This document shows, piece by piece, positions 16,819-24,653 of a DNA stretch of 64,000 nucleotides. A program made the position numbers and the translations under genes. Below the pieces are notes generated by a model. The model had not been told where the DNA came from, searched no databases, and saw only the letters and a list, made by a program, of their open reading frames with translations. The first letter of the stretch is position 1, and every line of letters begins with the position of its first letter. The stretch spans positions 83,344-147,343 of the forward strand of contig NZ_KZ304951.1 in the NCBI RefSeq assembly GCF_002723615.1, in the 5' to 3' direction. This stretch comes from Limimaricola cinnabarinus. GTDB lineage: Bacteria > Pseudomonadota > Alphaproteobacteria > Rhodobacterales > Rhodobacteraceae.

Positions 16819-17229
16819 ATGGCCCAGCCCGCCTTCGAGGAGATCGCCGAGACCTTCGAGTTTCTCGATGATTGGGAAGACCGCTACCGGCACGTGATCG
16901 AGCTTGGAAAGGCGATGGACCCGCTCGAGGACGCGCTGAAGGTGCCCGCGACCAAGGTGCTGGGCTGCGCCAGCCAGGTCTGGCTCGTGCCCGCGCCCGA
17001 GGGCGGCACCTATCATTTCCGCGGCGACAGCGACGCGATGATCGTGCGCGGCCTGATCGCGGTGCTGCACGCGCTTTATGACGGCGCGCCCGTCGCGGAG
17101 GTGCCCAAGATCGACGCGGGCGGCGAACTGGCGCGGCTCGGGCTCAACGATCACCTCTCGGCGCAGCGCTCGAACGGGCTGCGCGCCATGGTCGAGCGCA
17201 TCCGCGAGACCGCGATGGCCGCCGCCTAG
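16819..17229 (+). CDS. sufE: Cysteine desulfuration protein SufE
   Basis: A 136-residue sulfur acceptor that takes persulfide from the SufS cysteine desulfurase and stimulates Fe-S cluster assembly. It starts with a helical AFEEIAETFEFLDDWEDRYRHVIELGK. The active Cys is in KVLGCASQVWLVP, and FRGDSDAMIVRGLIAVL follows. The suf operon itself is not in this window, so sufE stands alone as in many alphaproteobacteria. Its TAG stop shares CTAG with the stop of the convergent DUF1638 gene. Confidence 0.93.
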   Translation: MAQPAFEEIAETFEFLDDWEDRYRHVIELGKAMDPLEDALKVPATKVLGCASQVWLVPAPEGGTYHFRGDSDAMIVRGLIAVLHALYDGAPVAEVPKIDAGGELARLGLNDHLSAQRSNGLRAMVERIRETAMAAA

Positions 17230-17861
17230 GCCCGCACCAGCGCGGCCTCCAGATCGCCGTAACCGGTCAGCCGCCGCTCGAAGCCCAGCCCCAGCCGTTC
17301 GGCATGGGCGCGGGCGAGGGCGGTGAGCGCCGGATCATCGGTCTGCGCTTGGTAGACCAGTGTGGTGTAATTGCCGAAATACATCTCGCGCAGCTCCGGG
17401 TGCCGATCGAGGCCCAGGGGCTGCCAGACGAAGGCGTCGAACTGCCGCACGAGAAAATCGGTGAGGTAGAAGCAGGTGACCTCGCCCGTCTCGGCAAAGG
17501 TCTCCACGCCTTCGTAGAAGGCGTAGCAATGCGGCCCCTCGACCATGCCCAGCCCCAGCCGTTCGCAGGTCCGGGCCAGCTCTCCCCCGGTGCCGCAATC
17601 GGCATAGACCACGAAGATGCGCGCGTAGCCTGCGCCCCGCGCCGCCACCGCCGCCTCGACGGCGGGGGCGATGCGCTCGGGGCGGTTGTGCAGGATCGCG
17701 GGCAGGCAGTGCAGGTCGAGATGGTCCCAGCCATTGCGCCCGATCAGCGCGAGGATCTCGCGCGCCAGCGCGCCGCAGGCGATGAGCAGCACACGGCCCC
17801 GCCCCGACGGGGCGAGGCCGTCGCGCGTCAGCGCGGCGTCGGAGGGCAGGGGCGCGCTCAG
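17226..17861 (-). CDS. DUF1638 protein next to a corrinoid protein
   Basis: A soluble protein of about 211 residues of the DUF1638 family, containing VLLIACGALAREILAL, FVVYADCGTGG, the aromatic HCYAFYEG and FLVRQFDAFVWQPLGLDRHPEL. Conserved Cys and His residues (ACG, DCGTGG, GPHC) suggest a metal or cofactor site. The family is known mainly from clusters of corrinoid methyltransferases, and here it follows the corrinoid gene directly. The start is uncertain. The family-like N-terminus LSAPLPSDAALTRDGLAP is encoded but begins at a CTG whose last bases overlap the upstream stop (CTGA); the first ordinary start is a GTG at 17792, which would remove it. Confidence 0.8.
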   Translation of the reverse strand: MSAPLPSDAALTRDGLAPSGRGRVLLIACGALAREILALIGRNGWDHLDLHCLPAILHNRPERIAPAVEAAVAARGAGYARIFVVYADCGTGGELARTCERLGLGMVEGPHCYAFYEGVETFAETGEVTCFYLTDFLVRQFDAFVWQPLGLDRHPELREMYFGNYTTLVYQAQTDDPALTALARAHAERLGLGFERRLTGYGDLEAALVRA

Positions 17862-18565
17862 GCGCCCGCCCGCATCCGGTTGTGCCGGCGCGAGACCTGC
17901 TCCTTGGCCGTCTCCACCGCCACGGCGGCGTCGCGGCAATAGGCGTCGGCGCCGATCGCTCGGCCGAACTCCTCGTTGAGCGGCGCGCCGCCCACCAGCA
18001 CGATGTAATCGTCGCGGATGCCCTGCTCCTTCATCGTGTCGATCACCACCTTCATGTAGGGCATGGTGGTGGTCAGGAGCGCCGACATGCCGAGGATGTC
18101 GGCCTGTTCCCGGGCCAGCGCCTCGAGATAGTTCTCGACCGGGTTGTTGATCCCGAGATCGACGATCTCGAAGCCCGCGCCCTCCATCATCATCGCCACG
18201 AGGTTCTTGCCGATGTCGTGGATGTCGCCCTTGACGGTGCCGATCACCATCTTGCCCATGCGCGGCGCGTCGGTTTCGGCCAGAAGCGGCTTCAGGATCG
18301 ACATGCCGCCCTTCATCGCGTTGGCGGCGAGCAGCACCTCGGGCACGAAGAGGATGCCATCGCGGAAATCGTTGCCGACGATGGTCATGCCGCCGACAAG
18401 GGCGCGGGTCAGCACGTCGTAAGGCTGCCAGCCGCGATCGAGCAGGATCTGCGTGGCCTCCATGATCTCGTCGCGCATGCCGTCATAGAGGTCGTCGAAC
18501 ATCTGCGCGACAAGCTCTTCATCGTCGAGTTCGGAGAGGATCAGGTCGTCATCTTCATCAGCCAT
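17858..18565 (-). CDS. B12-binding methyltransferase corrinoid protein
   Basis: A 235-residue cobalamin carrier related to MtbC/MttC. After an acidic start (MADEDDDLILSELDDEEL), residues about 25-105 form the four-helix cap domain (EATQILLDRGWQPYDVL, FVPEVLLAANAMKGG). The Rossmann-like B12 domain follows, with the cobalt-ligand motif DIHDIGKNLV, then DLGINNPVE, GMSALLTTTMPYMK and VGGAPLNEEF. It would shuttle a methyl group between a substrate methyltransferase and a folate- or CoM-like acceptor. The best partner in the window is the MttB homologue at 32511. I start at the ATG at 18565, preceded by GAGGAG; the frame is open upstream but not family-like. No B12 riboswitch motif was seen upstream. 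Confidence 0.9.
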   Translation of the reverse strand: MADEDDDLILSELDDEELVAQMFDDLYDGMRDEIMEATQILLDRGWQPYDVLTRALVGGMTIVGNDFRDGILFVPEVLLAANAMKGGMSILKPLLAETDAPRMGKMVIGTVKGDIHDIGKNLVAMMMEGAGFEIVDLGINNPVENYLEALAREQADILGMSALLTTTMPYMKVVIDTMKEQGIRDDYIVLVGGAPLNEEFGRAIGADAYCRDAAVAVETAKEQVSRRHNRMRAGA

Positions 18566-18772
18566 GTCACGGGGCTCCTCGGGGCGGGCTTTGCTCTTCG
18601 GGCCGATCAACGCCCGGATCGGCACGCGGGTCGCGGCCGTTTCCGACACTGCCTGCATCGCAACCGACGAGGATGCAAATGAAAAGACCCCACGACAGTT
18701 ATGAGCCCGCCTCAACTATGGGGCTTGCCCGGCGCGCGCGCTTGCGAAAGCGTGGCGGCAGGGAGGACAGGC

Positions 18773-19210
18773 ATGAAGATGGACGCAGCGGCGCTGACCG
18801 CGTTTCTGGAGCGCGATTTCGCGCAGGTCGCCGCGCAATTCGCGGTGGAGCGGGCGGAGGGGGAAGGAGTGCTGCTGCGGCTGCGGGTGACGGCGCTGCA
18901 TCTGCGCCCCGGCGGCACGGTCTCGGGGCCGTCGATGTTCGGGCTGGCCGATGTGGCGATCTATCTCGCGATCCTGTCGCGGATCGGCCCGGTCACGCAG
19001 GCGGTGACCACCGGGGCCACGATCGACTTTTTGCGCCGCCCCGTGGCGGGGGCGGATCTTCTGGCCGAGACGCGGCTCTTGAAGCTCGGGCGCAGGCTGG
19101 CGGTGGGCGAAGCGCTCTTGTTCAGCGAGGGGCAGGGCGCGCCGGTGGCGCGCGCCTCGATGACCTATTCGATCCCGCCCGATCCGGCGCAGGGGGCGAT
19201 GCCTGCATGA
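18773..19210 (+). CDS. PaaI-type hotdog thioesterase
   Basis: A 145-residue hotdog-fold protein. LHLRPGGTVSGPSMFGLADVAIYLAIL contains the active-site helix of PaaI-family acyl-CoA thioesterases, with Asp in place of the common Glu/Asp, then TTGATIDFLRRPVAGADLLAE and GRRLAVGEALLFSEG. The substrate cannot be named. The ATG at 18773 has a strong GGGAGGA. An upstream ATG at 18701 in the same frame adds 24 residues without family character. It ends at the bidirectional terminator. Confidence 0.85.
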   Translation: MKMDAAALTAFLERDFAQVAAQFAVERAEGEGVLLRLRVTALHLRPGGTVSGPSMFGLADVAIYLAILSRIGPVTQAVTTGATIDFLRRPVAGADLLAETRLLKLGRRLAVGEALLFSEGQGAPVARASMTYSIPPDPAQGAMPA

Positions 19211-19216
19211 AAAAAA

Positions 19217-19238
19217 GGGGCCGGATCGCTCCGGCCCC
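19217..19238. terminator. Bidirectional terminator between thioesterase and DUF1127 genes
   Basis: GGGGCCGGA pairs with TCCGGCCCC over a 4-nt loop. On the minus strand it is followed by a run of T (the A-run at 19211-19216), so it is strongest for the DUF1127 gene, and it lies 7 bp after the thioesterase stop. Confidence 0.8.
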
Positions 19239-19260
19239 GCAGGTTTGGTCAGGCCGGGGA

Positions 19261-19482
19261 TCAGCCCTTCCAGAACGGCAGCGCCGCCTCGCGCTCGGCC
19301 GAGACGGGATCGAGGCCGAGATCGCGCAGCATATGCGCATCGAGACGCGACAGCGCGCGGCGGGTGCGGGCGCGGCGCTCCCACAGCGCCACGCGGCGGG
19401 CCAGCCCGGCGAGAAGCGCGGAGAAGGCTCCCTGATCGAGGGCGGCCTCGAAGGGCGTGGCGGTGCGGGCGAGCGTGGTCAT
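19261..19482 (-). CDS. DUF1127 domain protein
   Basis: A 73-residue basic protein ending with the DUF1127 motif: WERRARTRRALSRLDAHMLRDLGLDPVSAEREA. Small Arg-rich proteins with this motif are abundant in alphaproteobacteria and some act on RNA turnover or in phosphate and carbon metabolism. The role of this one is unknown. The ATG at 19482 has GAGAGG upstream. It is divergent from the MocR gene, and their shared 90-bp control region holds the RTACAAT repeats. Confidence 0.85.
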   Translation of the reverse strand: MTTLARTATPFEAALDQGAFSALLAGLARRVALWERRARTRRALSRLDAHMLRDLGLDPVSAEREAALPFWKG

Positions 19483-19493
19483 GTCGGCCTCTC

Positions 19494-19583
19494 TTGTATT
19501 GGTACAATATCTGTCTATGCTTCGGATAAAGGCATACAATGCGCGGAAACTGACGTCTAGGGAAGTTTTGTCATGAGTACAAT
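19494..19583. promoter_or_regulatory. Likely MocR operator: three RTACAAT direct repeats
   Basis: GTACAAT at 19502-19508, ATACAAT at 19534-19540 and GTACAAT at 19577-19583. The spacings are 32 and 43 bp, close to three and four helical turns, so all lie on one face of DNA. The first overlaps TTGTA-TTGG-TACAA (19494-19507). MocR regulators are known to bind spaced direct repeats near their own gene; the third repeat lies within the first codons. Confidence 0.5.
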
Positions 19584-20970
19584 CTGGTGGCCCAGCCTCG
19601 ATGGCGGTGGCCCGGTCAAGCATCAGGCCTTGAAGCGGTCGATCCAGGAGGCGGTGGGCTCCGGCACCATCGCGCCGGGGCACCGCCTGCCGCCGGTGCG
19701 CGAGGTGGCCTGGCGGCTCGGCGTGACGCCGGGCACGGTGGCGCGCGCCTACAAGGATCTCGTCGAGCAGGAGGTGCTGCGCGCCGTGGTCGGGCGCGGC
19801 ACCTTCGTCGCCGAGCCCGACATGCCCGCGCCGCTGCCGGCGCTGATCGACCCGTCGGGCATGGGCCCCGAGGGCGAGATGCTCAACCTGCGCACCGCGC
19901 AGGTCGCCGATGTGGGGCAGGGGCGCATGCTGCATGAGCTATTGAAAAACCTGCCCGATCCGCCGCTTGGCGCCTATGTCGGCTATCCGCGCCCCGAGGC
20001 CGACGCGCCGCTGCGCGCGCTTCTGGCCGAGTGGTTCGCCACCCCCGCCCATGGCCCGCTGGAGGCCGAGGACCTCGTGCTCACCTCGGGCGCGCAGCAT
20101 GGCATGGTGGTGCTGCTGCAGGCGCTTTTGCACGGGCCGCGCCCGGTGGTGCTGACCGAGGAGCTGGCCTATCCCGGCTTTCGCCACGCCGCTGCGCTCG
20201 TCCGGGCCGAGATCCGCGGCATCGCCTTCGATGGGGAGGGGCTTTTGCCCGAGGCGCTGGAGCGGGCCTGCCGGGAGAGCGGGGCGCAGCTGCTTTGTAC
20301 CAGTGCAGAGGCACACAATCCGACGACGATCCGCACCTCGCCCGAGCGGCGGGCGCAGATTGTATCAATAGCGCGCCAGTACAATCTTCAGATCATCGAT
20401 GATGACTGCTTCCGCTCCGACGCGGGCGAGGATGCCAGTTACCGCCGCCTCGCGCCCGAGCGGTCATGGGTGGTCACGACGCTGTCCAAGACGCTGAGCC
20501 CCGACCTGCGGCTCGGCGCGATCCTCTCGGCCCCCGGGCGGGCCATGCTGCCGCGCATCGCGGCGCAGCAGCAGTTCTTCGGCCTGTCGCGCCCCACCGT
20601 CTCGCTGGCCGAGGCGGCGCTCTCGGGCGGGCTCGCGGCACGGGTGCGCGACGCGGTGCTGAAGGTGCAAAGCCGGCGGCTGGATTATCTCAATCGCCGC
20701 CTCGCGCCATGGCAGCCCCGCAGCCGCGAGGGCGTGCCCTTCGCCTGGCTCGACCTGCCGCGCGGCTGGCGGCCCTCTTCGCTGAGCCGCGCGGCGGAGG
20801 CCAAGAACATCCGTATCAAGCCCGCCGACGAGTTCGCGCTGATCGACGGGCGCGCGCCCTCGGCGGTGCGCCTCGCGCTGACCGGTCTGCGCGAGGATGC
20901 CGCCTTCGAGGCGGCGATCGACCGGCTCGCCGCACTTCTCGCCGCGCCGCCGCATGTGATGGAGGTCTGA
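19573..20970 (+). CDS. MocR family regulator (GntR HTH fused to aminotransferase-like domain)
   Basis: A 465-residue transcription factor. A winged helix covers residues about 15-80 (VKHQALKRSIQEAVGSGTIAPG, LPPVREVAWRLGVTPGTVARAYK). A fold-type I PLP domain follows, with LVLTSGAQHGMVVLLQALLHG, the Asp of IIDDDCFRSD, and the PLP Lys in VVTTLSKTLSPDLRLGAIL. The effector is unknown; family members sense PLP, taurine, ectoine derivatives and other amines. It probably represses or activates its own gene and perhaps the divergent DUF1127 gene through the RTACAAT repeats. Confidence 0.88.
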   Translation: MSTIWWPSLDGGGPVKHQALKRSIQEAVGSGTIAPGHRLPPVREVAWRLGVTPGTVARAYKDLVEQEVLRAVVGRGTFVAEPDMPAPLPALIDPSGMGPEGEMLNLRTAQVADVGQGRMLHELLKNLPDPPLGAYVGYPRPEADAPLRALLAEWFATPAHGPLEAEDLVLTSGAQHGMVVLLQALLHGPRPVVLTEELAYPGFRHAAALVRAEIRGIAFDGEGLLPEALERACRESGAQLLCTSAEAHNPTTIRTSPERRAQIVSIARQYNLQIIDDDCFRSDAGEDASYRRLAPERSWVVTTLSKTLSPDLRLGAILSAPGRAMLPRIAAQQQFFGLSRPTVSLAEAALSGGLAARVRDAVLKVQSRRLDYLNRRLAPWQPRSREGVPFAWLDLPRGWRPSSLSRAAEAKNIRIKPADEFALIDGRAPSAVRLALTGLREDAAFEAAIDRLAALLAAPPHVMEV

Positions 20971-20987
20971 ACCCCGCAAATTCATGG

Positions 20988-21001
20988 GGTATCATTATAC
21001 C
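20988..21001. promoter_or_regulatory. Inverted repeat upstream of rplM
   Basis: GGTAT-CATT-ATACC, 5-bp perfect arms, about 50 bp upstream of the likely rplM promoter and just after the mocR stop. It could be an operator or a weak terminator hairpin. Confidence 0.3.
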
Positions 21002-21049
21002 ATATTTGCAAGCGACTGATATTGGACGGTTTTTCGATACCTTGCGCGC

Positions 21050-21077
21050 TTGACTGCGCGCCAGCTTCGTTTAGAAC
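21050..21077 (+). promoter_or_regulatory. Likely rplM-rpsI promoter
   Basis: TTGACT (21050-21055) and TAGAAC (21072-21077) with a 16-bp spacer, close to the sigma-70 consensus. It lies about 65 bp before the rplM start. Confidence 0.5.
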
Positions 21078-21143
21078 CCGGCCATCGAATTTGCGCGGGC
21101 GGCCCGTACGGGGCGGTGCGCGTTGCAGATCAAGGGCAGAACC

Positions 21144-21605
21144 ATGAAAACCTTTACCGCTACACCGGCGGATATCGACAAGAAGTGGATCCTGATCGAC
21201 GCCGAGGGCGTCGTCCTGGGCCGCCTCGCCTCGATCATCGCCATGCGCCTGCGCGGCAAGCACAAGGCCTCCTTCACCCCGCACATGGACATGGGTGACA
21301 ATGTCATCGTGATCAACGCGGACAAGGTGCAGCTGACCGGCAAGAAGCGCGAGAAGCCGCATTACTGGCACACCGGCCATCCGGGCGGGATCAAGTCGCG
21401 CACCACGCAGCAGATCCTCGAAGGCGCGCATCCCGAGCGCGTCGTCATGCAGGCCGTCAAGCGCATGCTGCCGGGCAACCGCCTGTCGCGCACGCAGATG
21501 ACCCATCTGCGCGTCTTCGCCGGTGCCGAGCACGGCATGGAGGCCCAGAAGCCCGAGGTTCTGGACGTCACGTCCATGAACAAGAAGAACACGAGGACCG
21601 CATAA
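21144..21605 (+). CDS. rplM: 50S ribosomal protein L13
   Basis: A 153-residue ribosomal protein. It begins [20 protein letters not shown] and has [36 protein letters not shown] and [11 protein letters not shown], all standard for L13. I start at 21144; an in-frame ATG/GTG further upstream would add only seven residues. The stop TAA overlaps the rpsI ATG (TAATG), the usual coupled pair. Confidence 0.97.
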   Translation: MKTFTATPADIDKKWILIDAEGVVLGRLASIIAMRLRGKHKASFTPHMDMGDNVIVINADKVQLTGKKREKPHYWHTGHPGGIKSRTTQQILEGAHPERVVMQAVKRMLPGNRLSRTQMTHLRVFAGAEHGMEAQKPEVLDVTSMNKKNTRTA

Positions 21606-22096
21606 TGGCCGATCAGATCAACTCGCTCGAAGAGCTGGGTGAAGCCGTCTCGACCGAAGGTCAGGTCAACACCGAGGCGCTCGCCCCCCGCGAGCCCGTC
21701 CGTGACGAGCTGGGCCGCTCCTACGCGACCGGCAAGCGCAAGGACGCGGTCGCCCGCGTCTGGATCAAGCCGGGCTCCGGCAAGGTCACCGTCAACGGCA
21801 AGGAAATGAGCGAGTACTTCGCCCGCCCGGTGCTGCAGATGATCCTGCGCCAGCCGTTCCAGGTTGCCGGTGTCTCCGGCCAGTTCGACGTCTACGCCAC
21901 CGTCGCCGGCGGCGGCCTCTCGGGCCAGGCCGGTGCCGTGAAGCACGGTGTCTCCAAGGCGCTGCAGCTCTACGATCCCTCGCTGCGCGGCGCGCTGAAG
22001 GCCGCGGGCTTCCTGACCCGCGACAGCCGCGTCGTCGAGCGCAAGAAGTACGGCCGCCGCAAGGCCCGCCGCAGCTTCCAGTTCTCCAAGCGCTGA
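21605..22096 (+). CDS. rpsI: 30S ribosomal protein S9
   Basis: A 163-residue protein with an acidic alphaproteobacterial N-terminal extension of about 35 residues. The S9 core follows: [49 protein letters not shown] and the basic tail [19 protein letters not shown] that reaches the P-site tRNA. It is co-transcribed with rplM and followed by a strong terminator. Confidence 0.97.
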   Translation: MADQINSLEELGEAVSTEGQVNTEALAPREPVRDELGRSYATGKRKDAVARVWIKPGSGKVTVNGKEMSEYFARPVLQMILRQPFQVAGVSGQFDVYATVAGGGLSGQAGAVKHGVSKALQLYDPSLRGALKAAGFLTRDSRVVERKKYGRRKARRSFQFSKR

Positions 22097-22119
22097 TCGC
22101 CAGCCTTCGGGATTTTCGG

Positions 22120-22149
22120 AAAGGGCGGCCCCGGCGGGGCCGCCCTTTT
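22120..22149 (+). terminator. Terminator of rplM-rpsI
   Basis: AAGGGCGGCCCC pairs with GGGGCCGCCCTT over GGC, and TTTT follows. A clean intrinsic terminator 24 bp after the rpsI stop; it may also serve the convergent PagL-like gene. Confidence 0.85.
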
Positions 22150-22166
22150 CGCATCTCCCGGCCCGT

Positions 22167-22670
22167 TCAGAGCGGCAGGGCGACGCGAAGGCCGAAGGTT
22201 TCCAGCCCGGGATTGGGGTCCGACAGGCCGCCATTCGAGCGGTGATCGAATTGCAGCGAGATCCGCGCGCCATTGTCGAACTCGTAGCCCACCCCCGCCG
22301 AGGAGCGGAACTCCAGAGCATGCCCCAGATCGGGGCCGTCCATCGGCGCATAGAGACCGGGCAGGAGCGACAGCTGCACGAAGCTGTCATGCGGCAGCGC
22401 GCCGGTCCATTGCAGCCCGGCGCCCAGCCAGGCATCGCCATCGGCCGAGACCGACAGGCCGATCACCGGCTCGAGCCTGCCATAGCGCGCCGCGAGGTGA
22501 TGCTGAAGATAGAGCTCACCGCCCTGGCGCTCGCGCTGGAACAGCACCTCGCCATATTGCAGCGCGGTGCGCGCCGGGGCGGGGGCGGCGCAGCGCGGGG
22601 TCGCGCAATCGGCAAAGTGAAGGTCGGCGGTGGCCACCAGGGCAAAGAGAAGGGCTAGCGAGCCGTCCAT
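22167..22670 (-). CDS. PagL-like acyloxyacyl hydrolase (lipid A 3-O-deacylase family)
   Basis: A 167-residue predicted outer-membrane beta-barrel enzyme. A signal peptide covers about the first 20 residues (MDGSLALLFALVATADLHFA). The body alternates in beta-strand fashion, and the C-terminal strand region carries the catalytic pair in FDHRSNGGLSDPNPGLETFG: His and Ser as in PagL, and NPG as in the family. It ends with the aromatic-poor strand LRVALPL. It would trim the 3-hydroxy-acyl chain from lipid A. Activity is inferred from the motif. Confidence 0.75.
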   Translation of the reverse strand: MDGSLALLFALVATADLHFADCATPRCAAPAPARTALQYGEVLFQRERQGGELYLQHHLAARYGRLEPVIGLSVSADGDAWLGAGLQWTGALPHDSFVQLSLLPGLYAPMDGPDLGHALEFRSSAGVGYEFDNGARISLQFDHRSNGGLSDPNPGLETFGLRVALPL

Positions 22671-22761
22671 GCGATACTCCTCCGAGTTGTACCGGCGCCA
22701 CCTTGCGAATTCGCGCCGGGGCGACAAGCACCGATCGCCCCGAGACGCGCGCTTGGCATGA

Positions 22762-23892
22762 TCAGGTGCCCAGCCGTGCCACGAGAGCCACGAGTTCGGC
22801 CTGCCGCCGCGTGCCGGTCTTGTCGAACAGGCTGCAGATCTGGTTGCGCACCGTGTTCTGGCTGACGCCGCGCAGCGTGGCGATCTCGGAGATCGACAGG
22901 CCGACGCAGAGCTGACGCAGCACCATGCTCTCGGCCGGGGTCAGTTCGAACAGCGCCCGCAGTTCTTCGTCCGCCACGCCGCCCCCCCGGCTCGGCAGGG
23001 TCAGGGTCAGCGTCACCACCGCCCGCTCGGGCGCGAGGGCGTTCTCGATCGGCGGAATGGCACGCGGGCGCGGCAGCGGCGCCAGCCGGGCCAGGATGCG
23101 CCCCGCGACCGGGTCGGGCACCACGAAGCCATGCCCGACGCGCCCGCCCGTCCCGAGCCCGGCATCGAGCGCGCTATTGGCCGCGTCATCGACGAATCGC
23201 AGCCGGCGGTCCCGGCCGAGGCGCAGCACCTGTCCGGCCGAGAGCAGCTGTTCGCCACGCGCGTCGCAGGCCACGAGACGCGAGCGCGGATCGAGCGCCA
23301 GGCAGGCATGCGGCGCCGCCGTCCCATCCATGATCCGGGCGCTGGCGCAGATGACGCTGCGCTCGAACAGCCGCGTGAGATCGAAGGCGCGCCGCAGATG
23401 CGGGCCAACCAGGTCGAGGATGCGGCCCGCCGCGGCGCCGATGCTCTCGGCATGGCGCGGCGCATAGTTGCAGCTGGCGATCAGCCCGCCGGTATCGCCA
23501 CGCAACAGCACCATGCCGCAAGCCCTGTGGATATCGCCCTGCGGCCTGAGGAAATCGGCGTAGAACTCCGAGTGCAGCAGCTTCTCGGGATCGAGAACCT
23601 GGCTGTCCTGGATGAGCTGCAGCGCCGGCATGCGCATCAGCCCCGACAGCCACGGGTTCTTTGCGGCATAGCGCTCGGGGTAGAGCGCGAGCAGGTCGGG
23701 GTCGAACCCCACCCCGTGCACCGCGCTGTGCCATGGCGGCCCGGGCCGCACCAGCTGCAGCGCCCAGGAGCCGCCGCCCGCGACCGCGGCAAGGCGACCG
23801 GGCAGGGTTTCCCACATCTCGGGCGAGATCGCGCTGCGATAGATATCATCGCATAAACCGGCAATCTCAGGGTCACTCGGTAATGGAGGCAT
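22762..23892 (-). CDS. LuxR-type HTH transcription regulator with long N-terminal sensor region
   Basis: A 376-residue regulator. The last 65 residues are a LuxR HTH: LTPAESMVLRQLCVGLSISEIATLRGVSQNTVRNQ, then SLFDKTGTRRQAELVALVARLG. The first 300 residues do not match an autoinducer-binding or receiver domain that I can recognise. The opening LPSDPEIAGLCDDIYRSAISPEMW is typical of a set of alphaproteobacterial LuxR proteins with PAS/GAF-like sensing parts. It stands alone with no kinase or LuxI gene nearby. Confidence 0.85.
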   Translation of the reverse strand: MPPLPSDPEIAGLCDDIYRSAISPEMWETLPGRLAAVAGGGSWALQLVRPGPPWHSAVHGVGFDPDLLALYPERYAAKNPWLSGLMRMPALQLIQDSQVLDPEKLLHSEFYADFLRPQGDIHRACGMVLLRGDTGGLIASCNYAPRHAESIGAAAGRILDLVGPHLRRAFDLTRLFERSVICASARIMDGTAAPHACLALDPRSRLVACDARGEQLLSAGQVLRLGRDRRLRFVDDAANSALDAGLGTGGRVGHGFVVPDPVAGRILARLAPLPRPRAIPPIENALAPERAVVTLTLTLPSRGGGVADEELRALFELTPAESMVLRQLCVGLSISEIATLRGVSQNTVRNQICSLFDKTGTRRQAELVALVARLGT

Positions 23893-24034
23893 AGGCGCCT
23901 TCGAAACAATGGGGCCTCTGGTTCAAACGAACCATGCAGCTTCCCTCTGCCCATGACACTGACTGTTATTGGTGGGTCCTGTCCAGTTTGTCGTTCTCCT
24001 AGTTTCCCGGTATCGGACAGGATTCACCGCCCCC

Positions 24035-24652
24035 TTACCCGTCTGGCGCGATCAGCCCGAGACCGCGCAGATAGACGCCGATGCCGCTTTCGAGCAGGTC
24101 CTCGGGCGGGAAGGGCGAGCGCGTTCCGGGCGAGCCGCGCGCGAACAGCTCGACCACGCCGTGGCTCATCGCCCAGACATGCGCGGCGAACATCTGCGGC
24201 GGCGGGCGGCGGTCTTCGGGGATGCGCTCGGATAGCGCCTCGGCCGCGCGTTCGAGCACGCCGAGCGCGCGGCGCGAGGCAGCGGCGAGCTCGGGTGTGC
24301 GCTGCACCGAGATGCCGCTTTCGAACATGGCGACGTAATGGCCCGGATGCTTGCGCGCGAAGGCGAGATAGGCACGGCCCGTCTTCTCGAAGGCCGCGAG
24401 CACCGAGGGGCGGCCCGCGTCATAGGCAAAGTCGAGCAGGTCGGCGAAGATCTCGTAGCCCTGCCGCGCGGCTTCGGCGATGAGGTCTTCGCGCCCGGCG
24501 AAATGGCGATAGACCGCCGCCGGGGTCACCCCCGCCTCGCGCGCGGCCTCCGAGAGGGTGAAGCCCGTGGGCCCCTTGGCCTCGATCAGCTTCAGGCAGG
24601 CCTCGACCAGCGCCTGGCGCAGGTTGCCGTGATGATACCCCTGCTTGGCCAC
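24035..24652 (-). CDS. TetR/AcrR family regulator
   Basis: A 205-residue repressor-type protein. The HTH is at residues 7-50 (YHHGNLRQALVEACLKLIEAKG, FTLSEAAREAGVTPAAVYRHFAGREDLIAEAA). The C-terminal part resembles the WHG-type ligand domain (YLAFARKHPGHYVAMFESG, MFAAHVWAMSHGVVELFA). It follows ppk2 with a single base between the ppk2 stop and this start, so the two are one transcript. It could regulate the operon; its ligand is unknown. Confidence 0.87.
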   Translation of the reverse strand: MAKQGYHHGNLRQALVEACLKLIEAKGPTGFTLSEAAREAGVTPAAVYRHFAGREDLIAEAARQGYEIFADLLDFAYDAGRPSVLAAFEKTGRAYLAFARKHPGHYVAMFESGISVQRTPELAAASRRALGVLERAAEALSERIPEDRRPPPQMFAAHVWAMSHGVVELFARGSPGTRSPFPPEDLLESGIGVYLRGLGLIAPDG

Positions 24653-24653
24653 C

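Noticed and set aside
18566-18772. Possible cobalamin riboswitch ahead of the corrinoid gene
   Set aside because: No B12-box-like sequence or typical long structured leader was visible in the 207-bp gap.
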